Of a DNA stretch of 46,284 nucleotides, positions 1 through 9,700 are shown piece by piece. The DNA is from Euryarchaeota archaeon UBA171 (GTDB taxonomy: Archaea; Thermoplasmatota; Poseidoniia; Poseidoniales; Thalassarchaeaceae), in NCBI GenBank assembly GCA_002497295.1, contig DANO01000025.1:3049-49332 (forward strand). The letters are read 5' to 3'. The position numbers were made by a program, and so were the translations under genes. How positions within the stretch are numbered: the first letter of the stretch is position 1; every line of letters starts with the position of its first letter. The notes below the pieces were generated by a model. That model saw only the letters and a list, made by a program, of their open reading frames with translations, searched no databases and was not told where the DNA came from.

Positions 1-76
1 GGGAGATTCGAACTCCCGAGGTGAGACACCACTGGATTAGCAATCCAGCGCAATGGCCAGGCTATGCGACTGCCGC
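1..76 (-). tRNA. tRNA-Ser(GCU), 3' end cut by the window edge
   Basis: Read on the minus strand, the 5' acceptor half is GCGGCAG. The anticodon stem CTGGA/TCCAG encloses the loop TTGCTAA, giving anticodon GCT (serine AGC/AGU codons). A long variable arm with stem GGTG/CACC follows, as expected of tRNA-Ser, then the T arm GGGAG-TTCGAAT-CTCCC. The 3' acceptor strand lies beyond base 1, so the gene is incomplete here. A CTTAAG element at 103-108 lies about 29 nt upstream of the 5' end and could be its TATA-like box. Confidence 0.93.
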
Positions 77-122
77 AATGTTCCGGCGACCCAAGATTCC
101 GGCTTAAGGCGAGCGGTTGGAA

Positions 123-2852
123 TCATTCTTCTTCTGCGATGCCTTCAGAATCCTCATCATCTCCGTCGATGAGTTCAGCTGGGAGGCGTGCTACGAAGAT
201 AACCTCGTCAATGTGGGACTTCTTTTTGGCATCCCGCAGTTCCATTATTCTGGTGCCCTTGGTAACCTTGCCCAGGGTCTCCTTGGTCTGAGTCGCAGGC
301 ATGCGGATCATCATCCCTTTCTCGGTAAGCATGAACAGCTGATCAGAGAGGTCCGGGATTTGTCTGACACCAACAATCGAGTCTGCATCTGACAAGGCCA
401 TCGTTCGAACCCCCTTTGTGCCTCTGTTGGTTTTCCTGTACCCGTCCCGGTCCATCTTCGGCTCACCTTCATCATCGAAGAGTAGAGCGCCATCTTCGCT
501 GATAGCTTGAATCATCTCCCCAGAGCCTAATCGACTACGTTTCGCCATGCCATACTTGGAAATTGTCAGGACGCTCGTATCGAAGTCATCAGTCACGATC
601 ATGCCCACCACACTATCGCCGGATTGCAGCTTCATCCCTCCTACACCTTGGCTGACCCTGCCCTGCACTCTGACTGTGTGGGTCATGTGGACCTCTCCTG
701 TTGCTGGGTCCTCCCTCGTCTTGACTTCAGACGGCAAGAATCGACAGGCATACCCTCCGGAGGATACCAGGACCACATGATCTGCTTCAGTAGCAGGTCT
801 AACTTGGACCAGAGAATCATTCTGCGTTGCAAATTTCAGGGCATATTTCCCGTTTCTATTGATCTTCACATACTCTGAAAGATGACTTCTCTTTATTCTG
901 CCCTGGCTCGTGGCGAAGATGAGATAGTGCCCCTCTGGATTCTCAATCAACTCCCTGTCCATAGGAAGTATCGAGATGACTTTCTCATCATCCCTGAAAC
1001 CCTCAAGGAGATTACGTATGTGCGTACCTCTCCCATATCTGCTGGCAGAAGGCGTCTCCCATGCGCGCAGTCCGTAAACTCGACCCTGATTCGTGAAAAT
1101 CAGTAGCCTGTCTTTGGAGAAGCAAGTCACAATCGCCGCAGGAGCGTCTTCCTCCTTGGTAGCGACGCCCTTGAGCCCTTTACCTCCTCGATTCTGGAGG
1201 CGGAATGCCTCGACAGGAAGATGCCGTATGTAATCCTCTTGAGTCAGTGAAATTACAATCGCCTTCTCCTCAATCAAATCCTCTCTGTCCATGGAGAGCG
1301 GCATGGGGTCAATCACGGATCTCCTTTCATCCCCGTGCCTCTCCATCATCTCATCTAATTCCCCGATTAGGATGCTGAGACGCCTCGCTCTGGAGGCGAT
1401 TATATCCGAGAGGTCTTCGATTTTGATCTTCAGGTCTTCAAATTCACTCTTGACTTTCTCCACATCTAGGCGACTGAGCTGATACAGACGACGTTCTGCG
1501 ATGGCCTTGGACTGAGGCTCTGTGAAATCGAACGGAGCAACTCCAGACATCTCTTCTTTACCTTGGAGTACTGCTTCAAATTGATCTCTGCTAGAACTGG
1601 ACCTACCGACTTTGATTACATCGCTAATTCTGTCCTGGGCTTTGACGAGACCTTCTAGAATATGAGCTCGAGCCTCGGCCTTTTCCAGCTCAAATTTAGC
1701 CCTCCTCTCAATGACTGACTCCCGATGTTCGACATACGTATGCAACATTACTGGGAGGGTAAGGAGGACCGGTCTTCCATCCAATATGCCCATCATGTTA
1801 GCTGAATACGATTCCTGTAATCTGCTTGATTTGAAGAGTTGGTTTAGAACCGCATGAGGGTCGGCGTTGTTCTTCACCTCAATCACTACGCGAATTCCCT
1901 CCTTGGACGACTCGTCTCGAATGTCTCTTATTCCGACCACAGATCCCTTGGAAACTAAATCCGCTATATGGACAAGCATGTCTGATTTCTTTACCTGGTA
2001 CGGTATTTCATGGACGACGATCTTTTTGCCCTTGGAGTCATCATGAACGTCGCACTTTGAGCGGACGTGAAACCTCCCTTTTCCGGTAGAATACATATCG
2101 AGAATGCCGTCCAACCCGTGAATTGTTGCCCCTGTTGGGAAATCGGGACCCTTGACGTGCTCCATGTACTCCTCGATCGCGATGCTCGGCATTTGCTGAT
2201 TTTCCACGCCTTCCTCAAGTATCGCACCAACGTGCAATCTGATTGCCCCAGCCACTTCATTGATGTTATGGGGGGGAATTCTTGTTGCCATTCCTACAGC
2301 GATGCCGTCGCTTCCATTCAGGAGTAAGTTGGGCAGTCTTGCTGGAAGGACAGTGGGCTCCATGTCGGAATCATCGAAATTAGGCTGGAAATCTACCGTT
2401 TTCTTCTCGATGTCCTCTAGCATATGCTTGGAAATCTTGTCCAGTCTGCTCTCCGTGTACCTCATGGCTGCAGGGGGGTCGCCATCTATGGATCCGAAGT
2501 TACCCTGCCCGTCTACGAGAGGGTACCTCAGCGAGAACTCCTGTGCCATCCTGACCATCGTATCATAGATCGATTGATCGCCATGAGGGTGATATTTACC
2601 CATGACCTCTCCGACTGAACGCGCGGACTTACTGTATTTCTTCTCGGATGTATGTCCTCCTTCGTGCATGCCATAGAGCACACGGCGGTGAACTGGCTTG
2701 AGACCATCTCTCACATCGGGCAAAGCTCTGCCAATAATCACGGACATTGCGTAGTTGATGTATGACGTCTTCATCTCCTTGTCCAGAGAATGGTTCAGGA
2801 TGTTCTCGTTACTGACTGGGGGGTCGTTATTCGCATTCTCTTCAGATGTCAA
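123..2852 (-). CDS. gyrA: DNA gyrase subunit A
   Basis: This is the breakage-reunion subunit of DNA gyrase, which introduces negative supercoils with GyrB in the cytoplasm. At 909 residues it is a normal full-length GyrA. The N-terminal winged-helix domain holds the catalytic tyrosine in AAMRYTE (Tyr132). A coiled-coil tower follows at about 380-500. The C-terminal beta-pinwheel region starts with the GyrA box at 553-559, here QNRGGKG against the usual QRRGGKG. A GyrA box argues for gyrase rather than ParC/topo IV. The start is TTG, chosen because a strong Shine-Dalgarno lies 6 nt upstream and the N terminus aligns with GyrA. The gene overlaps the end of gyrB by 11 nt. At the quinolone-contact positions, the residue matching E. 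coli Ser83 is Gln93, while Asp87 is kept as Asp97. Archaeal gyrase is generally viewed as acquired from bacteria. Confidence 0.97.
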   Translation of the reverse strand: MTSEENANNDPPVSNENILNHSLDKEMKTSYINYAMSVIIGRALPDVRDGLKPVHRRVLYGMHEGGHTSEKKYSKSARSVGEVMGKYHPHGDQSIYDTMVRMAQEFSLRYPLVDGQGNFGSIDGDPPAAMRYTESRLDKISKHMLEDIEKKTVDFQPNFDDSDMEPTVLPARLPNLLLNGSDGIAVGMATRIPPHNINEVAGAIRLHVGAILEEGVENQQMPSIAIEEYMEHVKGPDFPTGATIHGLDGILDMYSTGKGRFHVRSKCDVHDDSKGKKIVVHEIPYQVKKSDMLVHIADLVSKGSVVGIRDIRDESSKEGIRVVIEVKNNADPHAVLNQLFKSSRLQESYSANMMGILDGRPVLLTLPVMLHTYVEHRESVIERRAKFELEKAEARAHILEGLVKAQDRISDVIKVGRSSSSRDQFEAVLQGKEEMSGVAPFDFTEPQSKAIAERRLYQLSRLDVEKVKSEFEDLKIKIEDLSDIIASRARRLSILIGELDEMMERHGDERRSVIDPMPLSMDREDLIEEKAIVISLTQEDYIRHLPVEAFRLQNRGGKGLKGVATKEEDAPAAIVTCFSKDRLLIFTNQGRVYGLRAWETPSASRYGRGTHIRNLLEGFRDDEKVISILPMDRELIENPEGHYLIFATSQGRIKRSHLSEYVKINRNGKYALKFATQNDSLVQVRPATEADHVVLVSSGGYACRFLPSEVKTREDPATGEVHMTHTVRVQGRVSQGVGGMKLQSGDSVVGMIVTDDFDTSVLTISKYGMAKRSRLGSGEMIQAISEDGALLFDDEGEPKMDRDGYRKTNRGTKGVRTMALSDADSIVGVRQIPDLSDQLFMLTEKGMMIRMPATQTKETLGKVTKGTRIMELRDAKKKSHIDEVIFVARLPAELIDGDDEDSEGIAEEE

Positions 2853-4791
2853 GATTCGTCACCTCCTTAGCATGCTTTTCAATGAACGCCCTTCGATCGG
2901 GAACATCCTCTCCCATCAATATCTCGAATAGCCTGTCCGACTCCTCAGCATCTTGGACCGTGACTTTTAGCATGGTCCGAGTCATCGGATTCATGGTGGT
3001 GTCCCATAGTTGGTCGGGATTCATTTCGCCGAGACCTTTGTACCTCTGAACACCGATTTTCGTGTTAGGGTTGTCACCCTGCAATTCCAACATCGCCTTG
3101 TCCCTTTCTTCATCTGAGAATACATATCTGCTTACTCGACCTTTTGACAGTTGGTACAATGGCGGTTGAGCGATGTACACGTGCCCGTCTACTATCGCAG
3201 GCCTCATGAATCTCCAGAGGAACGTCAGCATCAGCGTCCTGATATGGGCTCCATCGATGTCTGCGTCGCACATTATGATTATCTTAGAATATCTTAGTTT
3301 AGCAGAGTCAAAAGACCCTTCTTCCTCGCTATTATTGCCGACTCCAGCTCCAAGAGCCCGAATCATGGTTTGTATTTCCTGATTCTGAAATACCTTTGCA
3401 GCATTGTGTTTTTGCCTCTCCACATTGAGAATTTTTCCGCGCAGAGGGAGAATTGCTTGAATCCGACGATCTCGCCCCGTTTTCGCAGACCCCCCGGCAG
3501 AATCGCCTTCCACGAGGTATACCTCACACTCACTCGGATCCCTGGATTGACAATCTGCAAGCTTCCCTGGCAGACCCCCTCCTTCCAGAACCCCCTTCCT
3601 GCGAGTGAGGTCCCGAGCTTTACGAGCTGCTTCTCGAGCCTTGGAGGCTAGAAGCGCCTTCTCGACTATCTGCTTTGCAACAGAGGGGTTCTCTTCGAAG
3701 AACTCTCCTAGTTTGTCATAAACAATGGTCTGGACTATGCCAGTCACTTCGCTGCTGACCAACTTGTCCTTTGTCTGTGAGGAGAAAGAGGGATCAGGAT
3801 GCTTTACGCTGACTACTGCAGCCAACCCTTCCCTCACATCGTCCCCAGATAGTGCATCCCCCTTCAGCAACTTTCTTTTCTTGGCATATGAATTAACGGA
3901 GCTGGTGAGTGCAGTTCTCAGACCAGACATATGAGTGCCGCCGTCCTTATTTCGTATGATGTTGGTATAGCAGCGAATGGACTCACTGAAGGCATCAGAC
4001 CACTGCAGCGCTAATTCGACCTCAACACTCCCCTTCTCGATTTCTTTTTCTCCCCTTATCTTGATGACCTCTGCGTGAAGGACTTCTCTTCTCTCATTGA
4101 GTTGGCCCACATATTCCGACAGACCCCCTTCGTACAGGTGCTCTGAGACATGGGGCTCTTCCCCCCTCTCATCCAAAATTGTCATCTTAAGTCCAGCATT
4201 TAGGAAAGCAGTTTCACTTACTCGCGTATCTACTTCTTCAAAATCAAAATCCACCACTTCAGTGAATATAGAGAGATCTGGCTTGAACGAGATTTTTGTT
4301 CCCGTATCGGAGCATTCTCCTATCTCCTTTAGCGCCTCAATTGGGACGCCAGCCTCGTATCTTTGGAAGTAGATGGTTCCCCCTCTGTAAATGGTCATCT
4401 CCATCCACTCGGATACGGCATTTACTGCTGAAACACCTACTCCATGGAGCCCTCCTGATACTTTGTAGGAACTATTGTCGAATTTACCCCCTGCGTGCAA
4501 CTTGGTCATGATTACCTCAGCAGCCGATATACCATACTCCTCGTGAGTGTCGACAGGGATGCCCCTGCCAAAGTCCCTGACAGAGAGCGAACCATTCTCG
4601 TGCATGGTGATCTCTATGGAAGCCGTGTGTCCTGCGAGATGTTCATCCACAGAGTTGTCGACCACTTCCCATATGCAGTGATGCAGAGCAGAACCATCAT
4701 GGGGGTCGCCCAGGTACATCCCGGGTCTTTTTCTCACTGCTTCCAGCCCTTCTAAGACTTGGATATTCGATGCATCATAGGTCTCTGACAT
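2842..4791 (-). CDS. gyrB: DNA gyrase subunit B
   Basis: This is the ATPase subunit of gyrase. The GHKL ATPase domain shows Glu42 and Asn46 in EVVDN, GRGIPVD at 75-81 and GLHGVGV at 114-120. The transducer domain follows. The TOPRIM domain has Glu428 in EGDSAGG and the metal-binding acidic cluster DADID at 509-513. The C-terminal core motif QRYKGLGEMNPDQLW is at 582-596. At 649 residues it is the short form, without the roughly 170-residue insert of E. coli GyrB. A GGTGGG Shine-Dalgarno lies just upstream of the ATG. It is the first gene of a gyrB-gyrA operon. The upstream region is shared with the divergent aroD and contains a perfect 11-bp inverted repeat, which suggests specific control of gyrase supply. 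Confidence 0.98.
   Translation of the reverse strand: MSETYDASNIQVLEGLEAVRKRPGMYLGDPHDGSALHHCIWEVVDNSVDEHLAGHTASIEITMHENGSLSVRDFGRGIPVDTHEEYGISAAEVIMTKLHAGGKFDNSSYKVSGGLHGVGVSAVNAVSEWMEMTIYRGGTIYFQRYEAGVPIEALKEIGECSDTGTKISFKPDLSIFTEVVDFDFEEVDTRVSETAFLNAGLKMTILDERGEEPHVSEHLYEGGLSEYVGQLNERREVLHAEVIKIRGEKEIEKGSVEVELALQWSDAFSESIRCYTNIIRNKDGGTHMSGLRTALTSSVNSYAKKRKLLKGDALSGDDVREGLAAVVSVKHPDPSFSSQTKDKLVSSEVTGIVQTIVYDKLGEFFEENPSVAKQIVEKALLASKAREAARKARDLTRRKGVLEGGGLPGKLADCQSRDPSECEVYLVEGDSAGGSAKTGRDRRIQAILPLRGKILNVERQKHNAAKVFQNQEIQTMIRALGAGVGNNSEEEGSFDSAKLRYSKIIIMCDADIDGAHIRTLMLTFLWRFMRPAIVDGHVYIAQPPLYQLSKGRVSRYVFSDEERDKAMLELQGDNPNTKIGVQRYKGLGEMNPDQLWDTTMNPMTRTMLKVTVQDAEESDRLFEILMGEDVPDRRAFIEKHAKEVTNLDI
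2859..2868 (-). promoter_or_regulatory. Strong Shine-Dalgarno site for gyrA inside gyrB
   Basis: The minus strand reads AAGGAGGTGA, a near-perfect anti-SD complement, 6 nt before the TTG start of gyrA and inside the gyrB coding end. It decides the TTG start and suggests that gyrA is translated by coupling to gyrB. Confidence 0.8.
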
Positions 4792-4808
4792 GAAATTTTC
4801 CCACCTTG

Positions 4809-4833
4809 CGAAGGTTCCCTACGGGAACCTTCG
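4809..4833. repeat. Perfect 11-bp inverted repeat upstream of gyrB
   Basis: CGAAGGTTCCC, spacer TAC, GGGAACCTTCG: two perfect 11-bp arms. It ends 18 nt before the gyrB ATG. If the TTTTAAC box at 4844-4850 is the gyrB TATA element, the start of transcription falls near 4821, in the spacer. The repeat could be an operator for a dimeric regulator, or a hairpin in the gyrB leader. No other copy was noticed in the window. Confidence 0.75.
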
Positions 4834-4838
4834 ATTAC

Positions 4839-4850
4839 TTAACGTTAAAA
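4839..4850 (-). promoter_or_regulatory. Candidate gyrB TATA element with palindrome TTAACGTTAA
   Basis: Minus strand TTTTAACGTTAA; bases 4839-4848 form a perfect 10-bp palindrome. The same GACTTTTAAC string occurs upstream of the plus-strand glutaminyl cyclase gene. From its position it would place the gyrB start of transcription inside the inverted repeat. The role is inferred. Confidence 0.4.
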
Positions 4851-4863
4851 GTCCACGTCGACG

Positions 4864-4869
4864 GTATAT
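4864..4869 (+). promoter_or_regulatory. Candidate aroD TATA element
   Basis: GTATAT lies 31-42 nt before the two candidate aroD starts (GTG at 4900, ATG at 4906). It would give a leaderless or very short-leader transcript. The reverse complement could also serve gyrB, in which case the inverted repeat would be transcribed as a leader hairpin. Confidence 0.4.
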
Positions 4870-4899
4870 GAAACATCCCGTCGCAATCGACGAATTGCA

Positions 4900-5778
4900 G
4901 TGATTATGACCATAATTGAGCCTTCTCGAACATTTCCGAGGGTAGTCACGATTATACACACGAATTCAACCCCCCGACTCGTGGATACACCAAAGATCTG
5001 CGCGACCCTAACCGGAACGACGGTTGAGGAGATGCTCGCAGATGCTTCTCTGGCCACTGTCGCTGGAGCAGATATGGTCGAAGCACGACTTGATATGCTC
5101 TACATGGAGGAAACCCCCGTCCCCTCGGATTCGAAGAATAATGATCAGAATTCAAGATTCAGACATCCAGAAACTGTGTTGACACCTAGGAATGATCCTG
5201 ACATAGATATCGATGAAGCCCTTTCACTCCTGGAGGCAGGAATCGAGCTACCGGTGGTGCTGACTTGTAGGCCAATGCGGCAGGGGGGGTATTTCCCGGG
5301 CACTGAAGAGGAGCGTTGCGCAATTTTGAGGAAAGCCATTGAATCAGGGGTTTCCTGGGTCGATCTTGAGACAGATATAGAGCCCAAGACCCGTAATGAT
5401 TTGATTAAATTGGCAGGCAAGAAAACTAGCATCATCGCCTCTGTCCACTTTGACAGGGCCCCTGATGACTCTGATGAGGTTATTGAGAAAGTCAGGGATA
5501 TGGCGAGCCATGGTGATTTAGTCAAGGTTTGCTACGCAACATCGGGAAAACGCTCAGCATTGAAGCTGTTCGAGGCTGCATGGGAACTCAAGGAGGAAGA
5601 TTTCGACTACACAATCATGGGTCTTGGAGAGGCAGGTGACTGGACAAGGATACACGCACCCGCTATCGGCATATCGATGGTCTACACAACGAGTGAAACG
5701 GGTCCAAAGTTGACTTCTTCAGGGAGAATAAACACGGTCGAACTCACAGGCGCATGGGAGATGCTTGACTACTCCTGA
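4900..5778 (+). CDS. aroD: 3-dehydroquinate dehydratase, type I
   Basis: This enzyme makes 3-dehydroshikimate from 3-dehydroquinate in aromatic amino acid synthesis, through a Schiff base. Family residues are visible: Glu61 and Arg63 in VEARLD, the general base His183 in ASVHFDR, the Schiff-base Lys209 in LVKVCY, and Arg250. Their spacing matches E. coli His143, Lys170 and Arg213. The substrate-closing loop differs: where type I enzymes usually have S-A-P-G-Q, this protein reads T-S-S-G-R (272-276). An acidic insert at about 70-103 makes it longer than typical. The start is GTG at 4900 or ATG at 4906. Conserved sequence begins near residue 31, so a later start is possible. It is divergent from gyrB, and its 3' end overlaps the next gene by 10 nt. 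Confidence 0.88.
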   Translation: MIMTIIEPSRTFPRVVTIIHTNSTPRLVDTPKICATLTGTTVEEMLADASLATVAGADMVEARLDMLYMEETPVPSDSKNNDQNSRFRHPETVLTPRNDPDIDIDEALSLLEAGIELPVVLTCRPMRQGGYFPGTEEERCAILRKAIESGVSWVDLETDIEPKTRNDLIKLAGKKTSIIASVHFDRAPDDSDEVIEKVRDMASHGDLVKVCYATSGKRSALKLFEAAWELKEEDFDYTIMGLGEAGDWTRIHAPAIGISMVYTTSETGPKLTSSGRINTVELTGAWEMLDYS

Positions 5779-6692
5779 GCAACTTCTTGTGACTCATCCT
5801 TCCGAGACCACTCGCCCCCCGCGTCCCCCTCCACAAGAGGCATGGATCTGCCATACTCTTCCTCGGACTCATCACCGCCCTTCCATCCGTGGAATCTGGA
5901 ATGGAGGACTGCAGGCACGATGATCAGGAGAATGGGGGGCAAACATACCAGTGCATATGCTGTGATGGCTGGAAGCATTACGCGCTCTTCCACTTCGACT
6001 GTCACCTCTGCGATTAGTCCCATACCTTCATGAGGTTGGTTACCCAATCTGGAAGAGTTCCAGTTATCAAGAACGAGGTACATGTTTGCATCTGGCTCTT
6101 CCCCCCACCAGTTGATGTAAGCTGTTTGATCCGAATCTATGGAGGTAGTGAATTCAATCTGCTGAACACGCTCATAGGCGTGAACGTCCCTGAAAGGCAG
6201 CCACGTTGCCATATCCCTCCATTCCAGAGGTATCGAGTCCAATGCTTCTTGCATTCCCTCAAATCTAGTATCATAGTCAAATTTGTAGATGTCAAAGTCA
6301 GTATCTGCAAGCAGATAGACATCCCCGATGGGTGGTGAACCGTCCGATATCTCAGTCGGATCTAGATAATATGTGACGCAGAATCGATATCTGTATCCTT
6401 TGACCAGCTCCATTCTCAGGGCCATGGCATCATCAGTGGGAATCAGGACTTCGGCATAGACGTCCTCAGTCAGGGGATCAAGATCGAGATCCCCATATCC
6501 TAGGCCCCAGGCTTCGTCAAATTCATCGTCAAATATGGGATAGCCACCTGCATCCACGATTTCGACCTGCGTGGAATTGGCGCCTTGATCCGGTGCCACT
6601 GAGCACGACGATTGCTGGCCACTTGCACCGTTTATGGGCACAAAACCCAGGGAAATCAGGATGAATACGACAGACGCTGCATATGCCTTCAT
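5769..6692 (-). CDS. Exported, C-terminally anchored protein of unknown function
   Basis: This 307-residue protein is not recognised as a known family. It begins with a clear signal peptide (MKAYAASVVFILISLGFV, probable cleavage after NGASG). The extracellular part is acidic and rich in aromatic residues. One membrane segment lies at about 239-262, followed by an acidic cytosolic tail. The ATG at 6692 is chosen because GGAGGTGA sits just before it and the signal peptide then starts at residue 1. The ribosome site overlaps the stop codon of the upstream PKD metalloprotease-like gene, so the two are almost certainly co-translated, and this protein may be its partner. The 3' end overlaps convergent aroD by 10 nt. 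Confidence 0.82.
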   Translation of the reverse strand: MKAYAASVVFILISLGFVPINGASGQQSSCSVAPDQGANSTQVEIVDAGGYPIFDDEFDEAWGLGYGDLDLDPLTEDVYAEVLIPTDDAMALRMELVKGYRYRFCVTYYLDPTEISDGSPPIGDVYLLADTDFDIYKFDYDTRFEGMQEALDSIPLEWRDMATWLPFRDVHAYERVQQIEFTTSIDSDQTAYINWWGEEPDANMYLVLDNWNSSRLGNQPHEGMGLIAEVTVEVEERVMLPAITAYALVCLPPILLIIVPAVLHSRFHGWKGGDESEEEYGRSMPLVEGDAGGEWSRKDESQEVAQE

Positions 6693-6696
6693 CGCC

Positions 6697-6704
6697 TCAC
6701 CTCC
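6697..6704 (-). promoter_or_regulatory. Shine-Dalgarno overlapping the upstream stop codon
   Basis: Minus strand GGAGGTGA, in which TGA is the stop of the PKD protein. It lies 4 nt before the ATG at 6692 and fixes the start of the 307-residue protein. Confidence 0.75.
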
Positions 6705-9700
6705 TGGAGCGGACGGGTCGTATGTAACCCGATTCCTCATCCCTCCGATCTTCTATAGTCAGATACTTTGGCTGAGGCGGCGCTGTATGCTGGTCCATAC
6801 CTTGGAGGCCGCCCTCGCGCTTAACCTCAGGTACACCAAAGGTTTGATCGAACTCCTCAGCCTCCATTTCCTCATCGTCTTTTTGCCTCAGTATCATCCA
6901 CCACAGGACGGCGAGCAGGGATACAAGAGCGAGAAGACCAATATTTTCTTCTGAGGGGCGGAAGTCCTCGAGCGTCAATTCTCCAAGTGATTTCGGAGTA
7001 TCGGATTGTTGATCTGTGTACACAGTCACAATGAAAATTCTGTCAACGCATATGTCCACACCGTCACATACCCTCAGAAGGACCTGGCGCTCACCAACTT
7101 CAGACCATGAAGCATCCAACCATTCGAAATCATTGGATGCATCGCCATCCCCATCGTCATCAAGCAGGATATCAGTATCCCAGAAAGCCTCAAGATCCCC
7201 CGTCAGCAGCCATTGCCTGTCATTCGAAACAGATCCATCCCCATCACTGTCAACAAAGGCGTCTTTGTCTAGCCATGCCACGATTCCAGATTCGAGATCG
7301 GGATCGAAGAATGTAGCTGATAACTCAACTGAGTCGCCAACTGTTATCTGATCAGTGTCCACTACACTTTGAGCAGGAATCACAGGTGCCTCGGACACGG
7401 TTACCAGGATCGTAGTGCTTTGGACATCGCCAGTAAGGAAACCATCTCTTACTGTCAGGGTTACGGTGTAATCTCCCGGTTGAGACCATGAGTGCCATGC
7501 GGTTGAACCTTCCCTGATCGGACTCCCATCTCCGAAATCCCAATACCAATCAACAATACCAGTCCACTCGGGAGATTCAGGATCGATAGAGGTACCATTT
7601 TCGAACTCGGCGTCCCCATCTATGCTATTCCCTCCATCCAAGAAAAGAGGCTGTTCTGGCGCCAGGAAAACCCCGCCCTTGGTCGTGTGGGGGACCATCC
7701 AAATTACCGAGGGATCATCCGTATCCACAGCCTCTAAAATCGGATCATCACCATCCGTTGCAATTCTTGCCTCTATTTCTGGTATCGGCTGAGGATTTGA
7801 GATCTCTATTGTATATGTCTTGACCCCCGACTCCTCGCCGAGATTATCGGATACAACAAGGGACACTGAATAGGTGCCCGGTTCATCAAAGGTGTAGAAG
7901 ACCGTTGAAATATTTTCAATCGTCTCTCCATCTATTGTCCACCTGTAAGAAAGATCCCCTGCAAATCCATCAGGATCATAGCTAGATGTCGCATCGAAGA
8001 TGTACTCCTGCCCAGATTCTCCATCCGATGGCCGACTTAGGACAGCTAAGGGACGCTGATTGAGGACTAGAACACTGAATGTATGGGCTGTTCTATTCCC
8101 ATCATTGTCTTCAACCTCTAAAGTCACATTCCTCATGCCTGGGGTCTTCCAAGCAACTCTTGGATTGGAGAGGTCCGAACTCGTCTGTGTAAAGTCCGAA
8201 CCAAGTGACAGCGATGACCCGCCTATGTTGACCCCATCCCCCTCAACACCAGTTTCGAATGACCATGACCAAGAGACTATCACGCCGTCAACATCCTCGA
8301 AAACATCTGGGAGAATCATTGGAGTTAGAGTGAATGTCTGCAAAGGCTGGTCGAGAATCACGGACGGAGCCCGATTCAATATCGTGATGAGATAATCCGA
8401 TCTTACTACGTGGATTCCATCATCCACAGTAAGTCCGAGAGTATACACTGTGCCATCAGAATCTCCGTCATTCCAAGCGTGGCTTGTTTCAGTTAGACCG
8501 ATTCCGGACTCTACTTGCCCGTCCCCCCAGTCCCATTCAAACCAAAGAAGGTCAATAGGCACGTTGTCCAATGTCTGGCGAGATGAGAATGCAACTCTTT
8601 GCCCCGTGAGTAGAGAAATCCCTTCTCCGATCGATAACCCTTCTATCGAGATTTCAGGCAGCGGGTCAGAGGAATCATTCACAAAAATGTTCCACGTGAC
8701 GATATCTGAATTTGCCTGTCCTTGATCCGTAATGAGAAGTGTGACTGTGTAGTTACCATTCTCAGTGTATGAGTGGTAGGGATTCTTCAAGGTCGAAGAT
8801 GCTCCGTCGCCAAAATCCCAGGCATATGCTGCAGGAGGTTCAATGTTCGAATATGTGCCATTTTGAAGACCGATCCCCCATTCGTCGATCCCTGATCCGA
8901 AGAATGCAATTTGCAGCCACGGTTGTGTGTCGGTTGTGGAAGAAGATCCGGATGCTGTTGGCACCATGTTAGAAAGATCTTCTTGGTATCCCAGCACTTG
9001 GTCTACTTCCGACCCTTCTCCGTTAATGAGACTCAGTCTGAATGTCCAGTCACCATCAGTGGGAGGCGTGAACCAGAAGCGCCCTTCCACTGGGACGCTG
9101 TTCCCTGCAATCATCTTGTTAGTAGAACTAGACACCACTTTGCCTTCGGAGTCAATTGCCTCTATCAAGACGTCAACGCGTTCATAGAATGCCTGCGAAA
9201 GAACCTGATATCCTATTTCAACGGAGTCGTCATTGCCATCTCCATCCCGATCGAACGTGATGGATTCCGATATGCTAATTTCTGCGGGATCAGTTATGAG
9301 TTGAGCAAATACTTCCATTGAGGCTGTCGGATACCCCTCCGGCGGTAGAGGGCCACAACTTGCATATGCATAGTCGCAATCTCCGATCGAACTTTCGAAT
9401 CTAACAATCACCCATACGTCATCAACATCTCCTCCGAATGATTGGACCAATCCCAAGAGATCTGAACTAGTTGGATCCACGACCATGTTCGTTATTGACC
9501 ATGTCCCGGTCGAGGAGTCTCGCTGAAGAAGGGATCCCATGAAGCCTGATTCAGACGGCTGAACTCTGATACTCAACTGTGCACCAGTGCCTCCTGTGTA
9601 TCTGTATGCACGAATTCCCCATCCCTCGATTTCCTGCACGCCACTTCTGGCCATTTCCGACCATGTGTCATTGAAACCGCTGTATTGCACTCGACATATC

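Noticed and set aside
4809..4833. Inverted repeat as a transcription terminator
   Set aside because: No T-run follows on either strand, and it lies between two divergent starts where no transcript needs to end.
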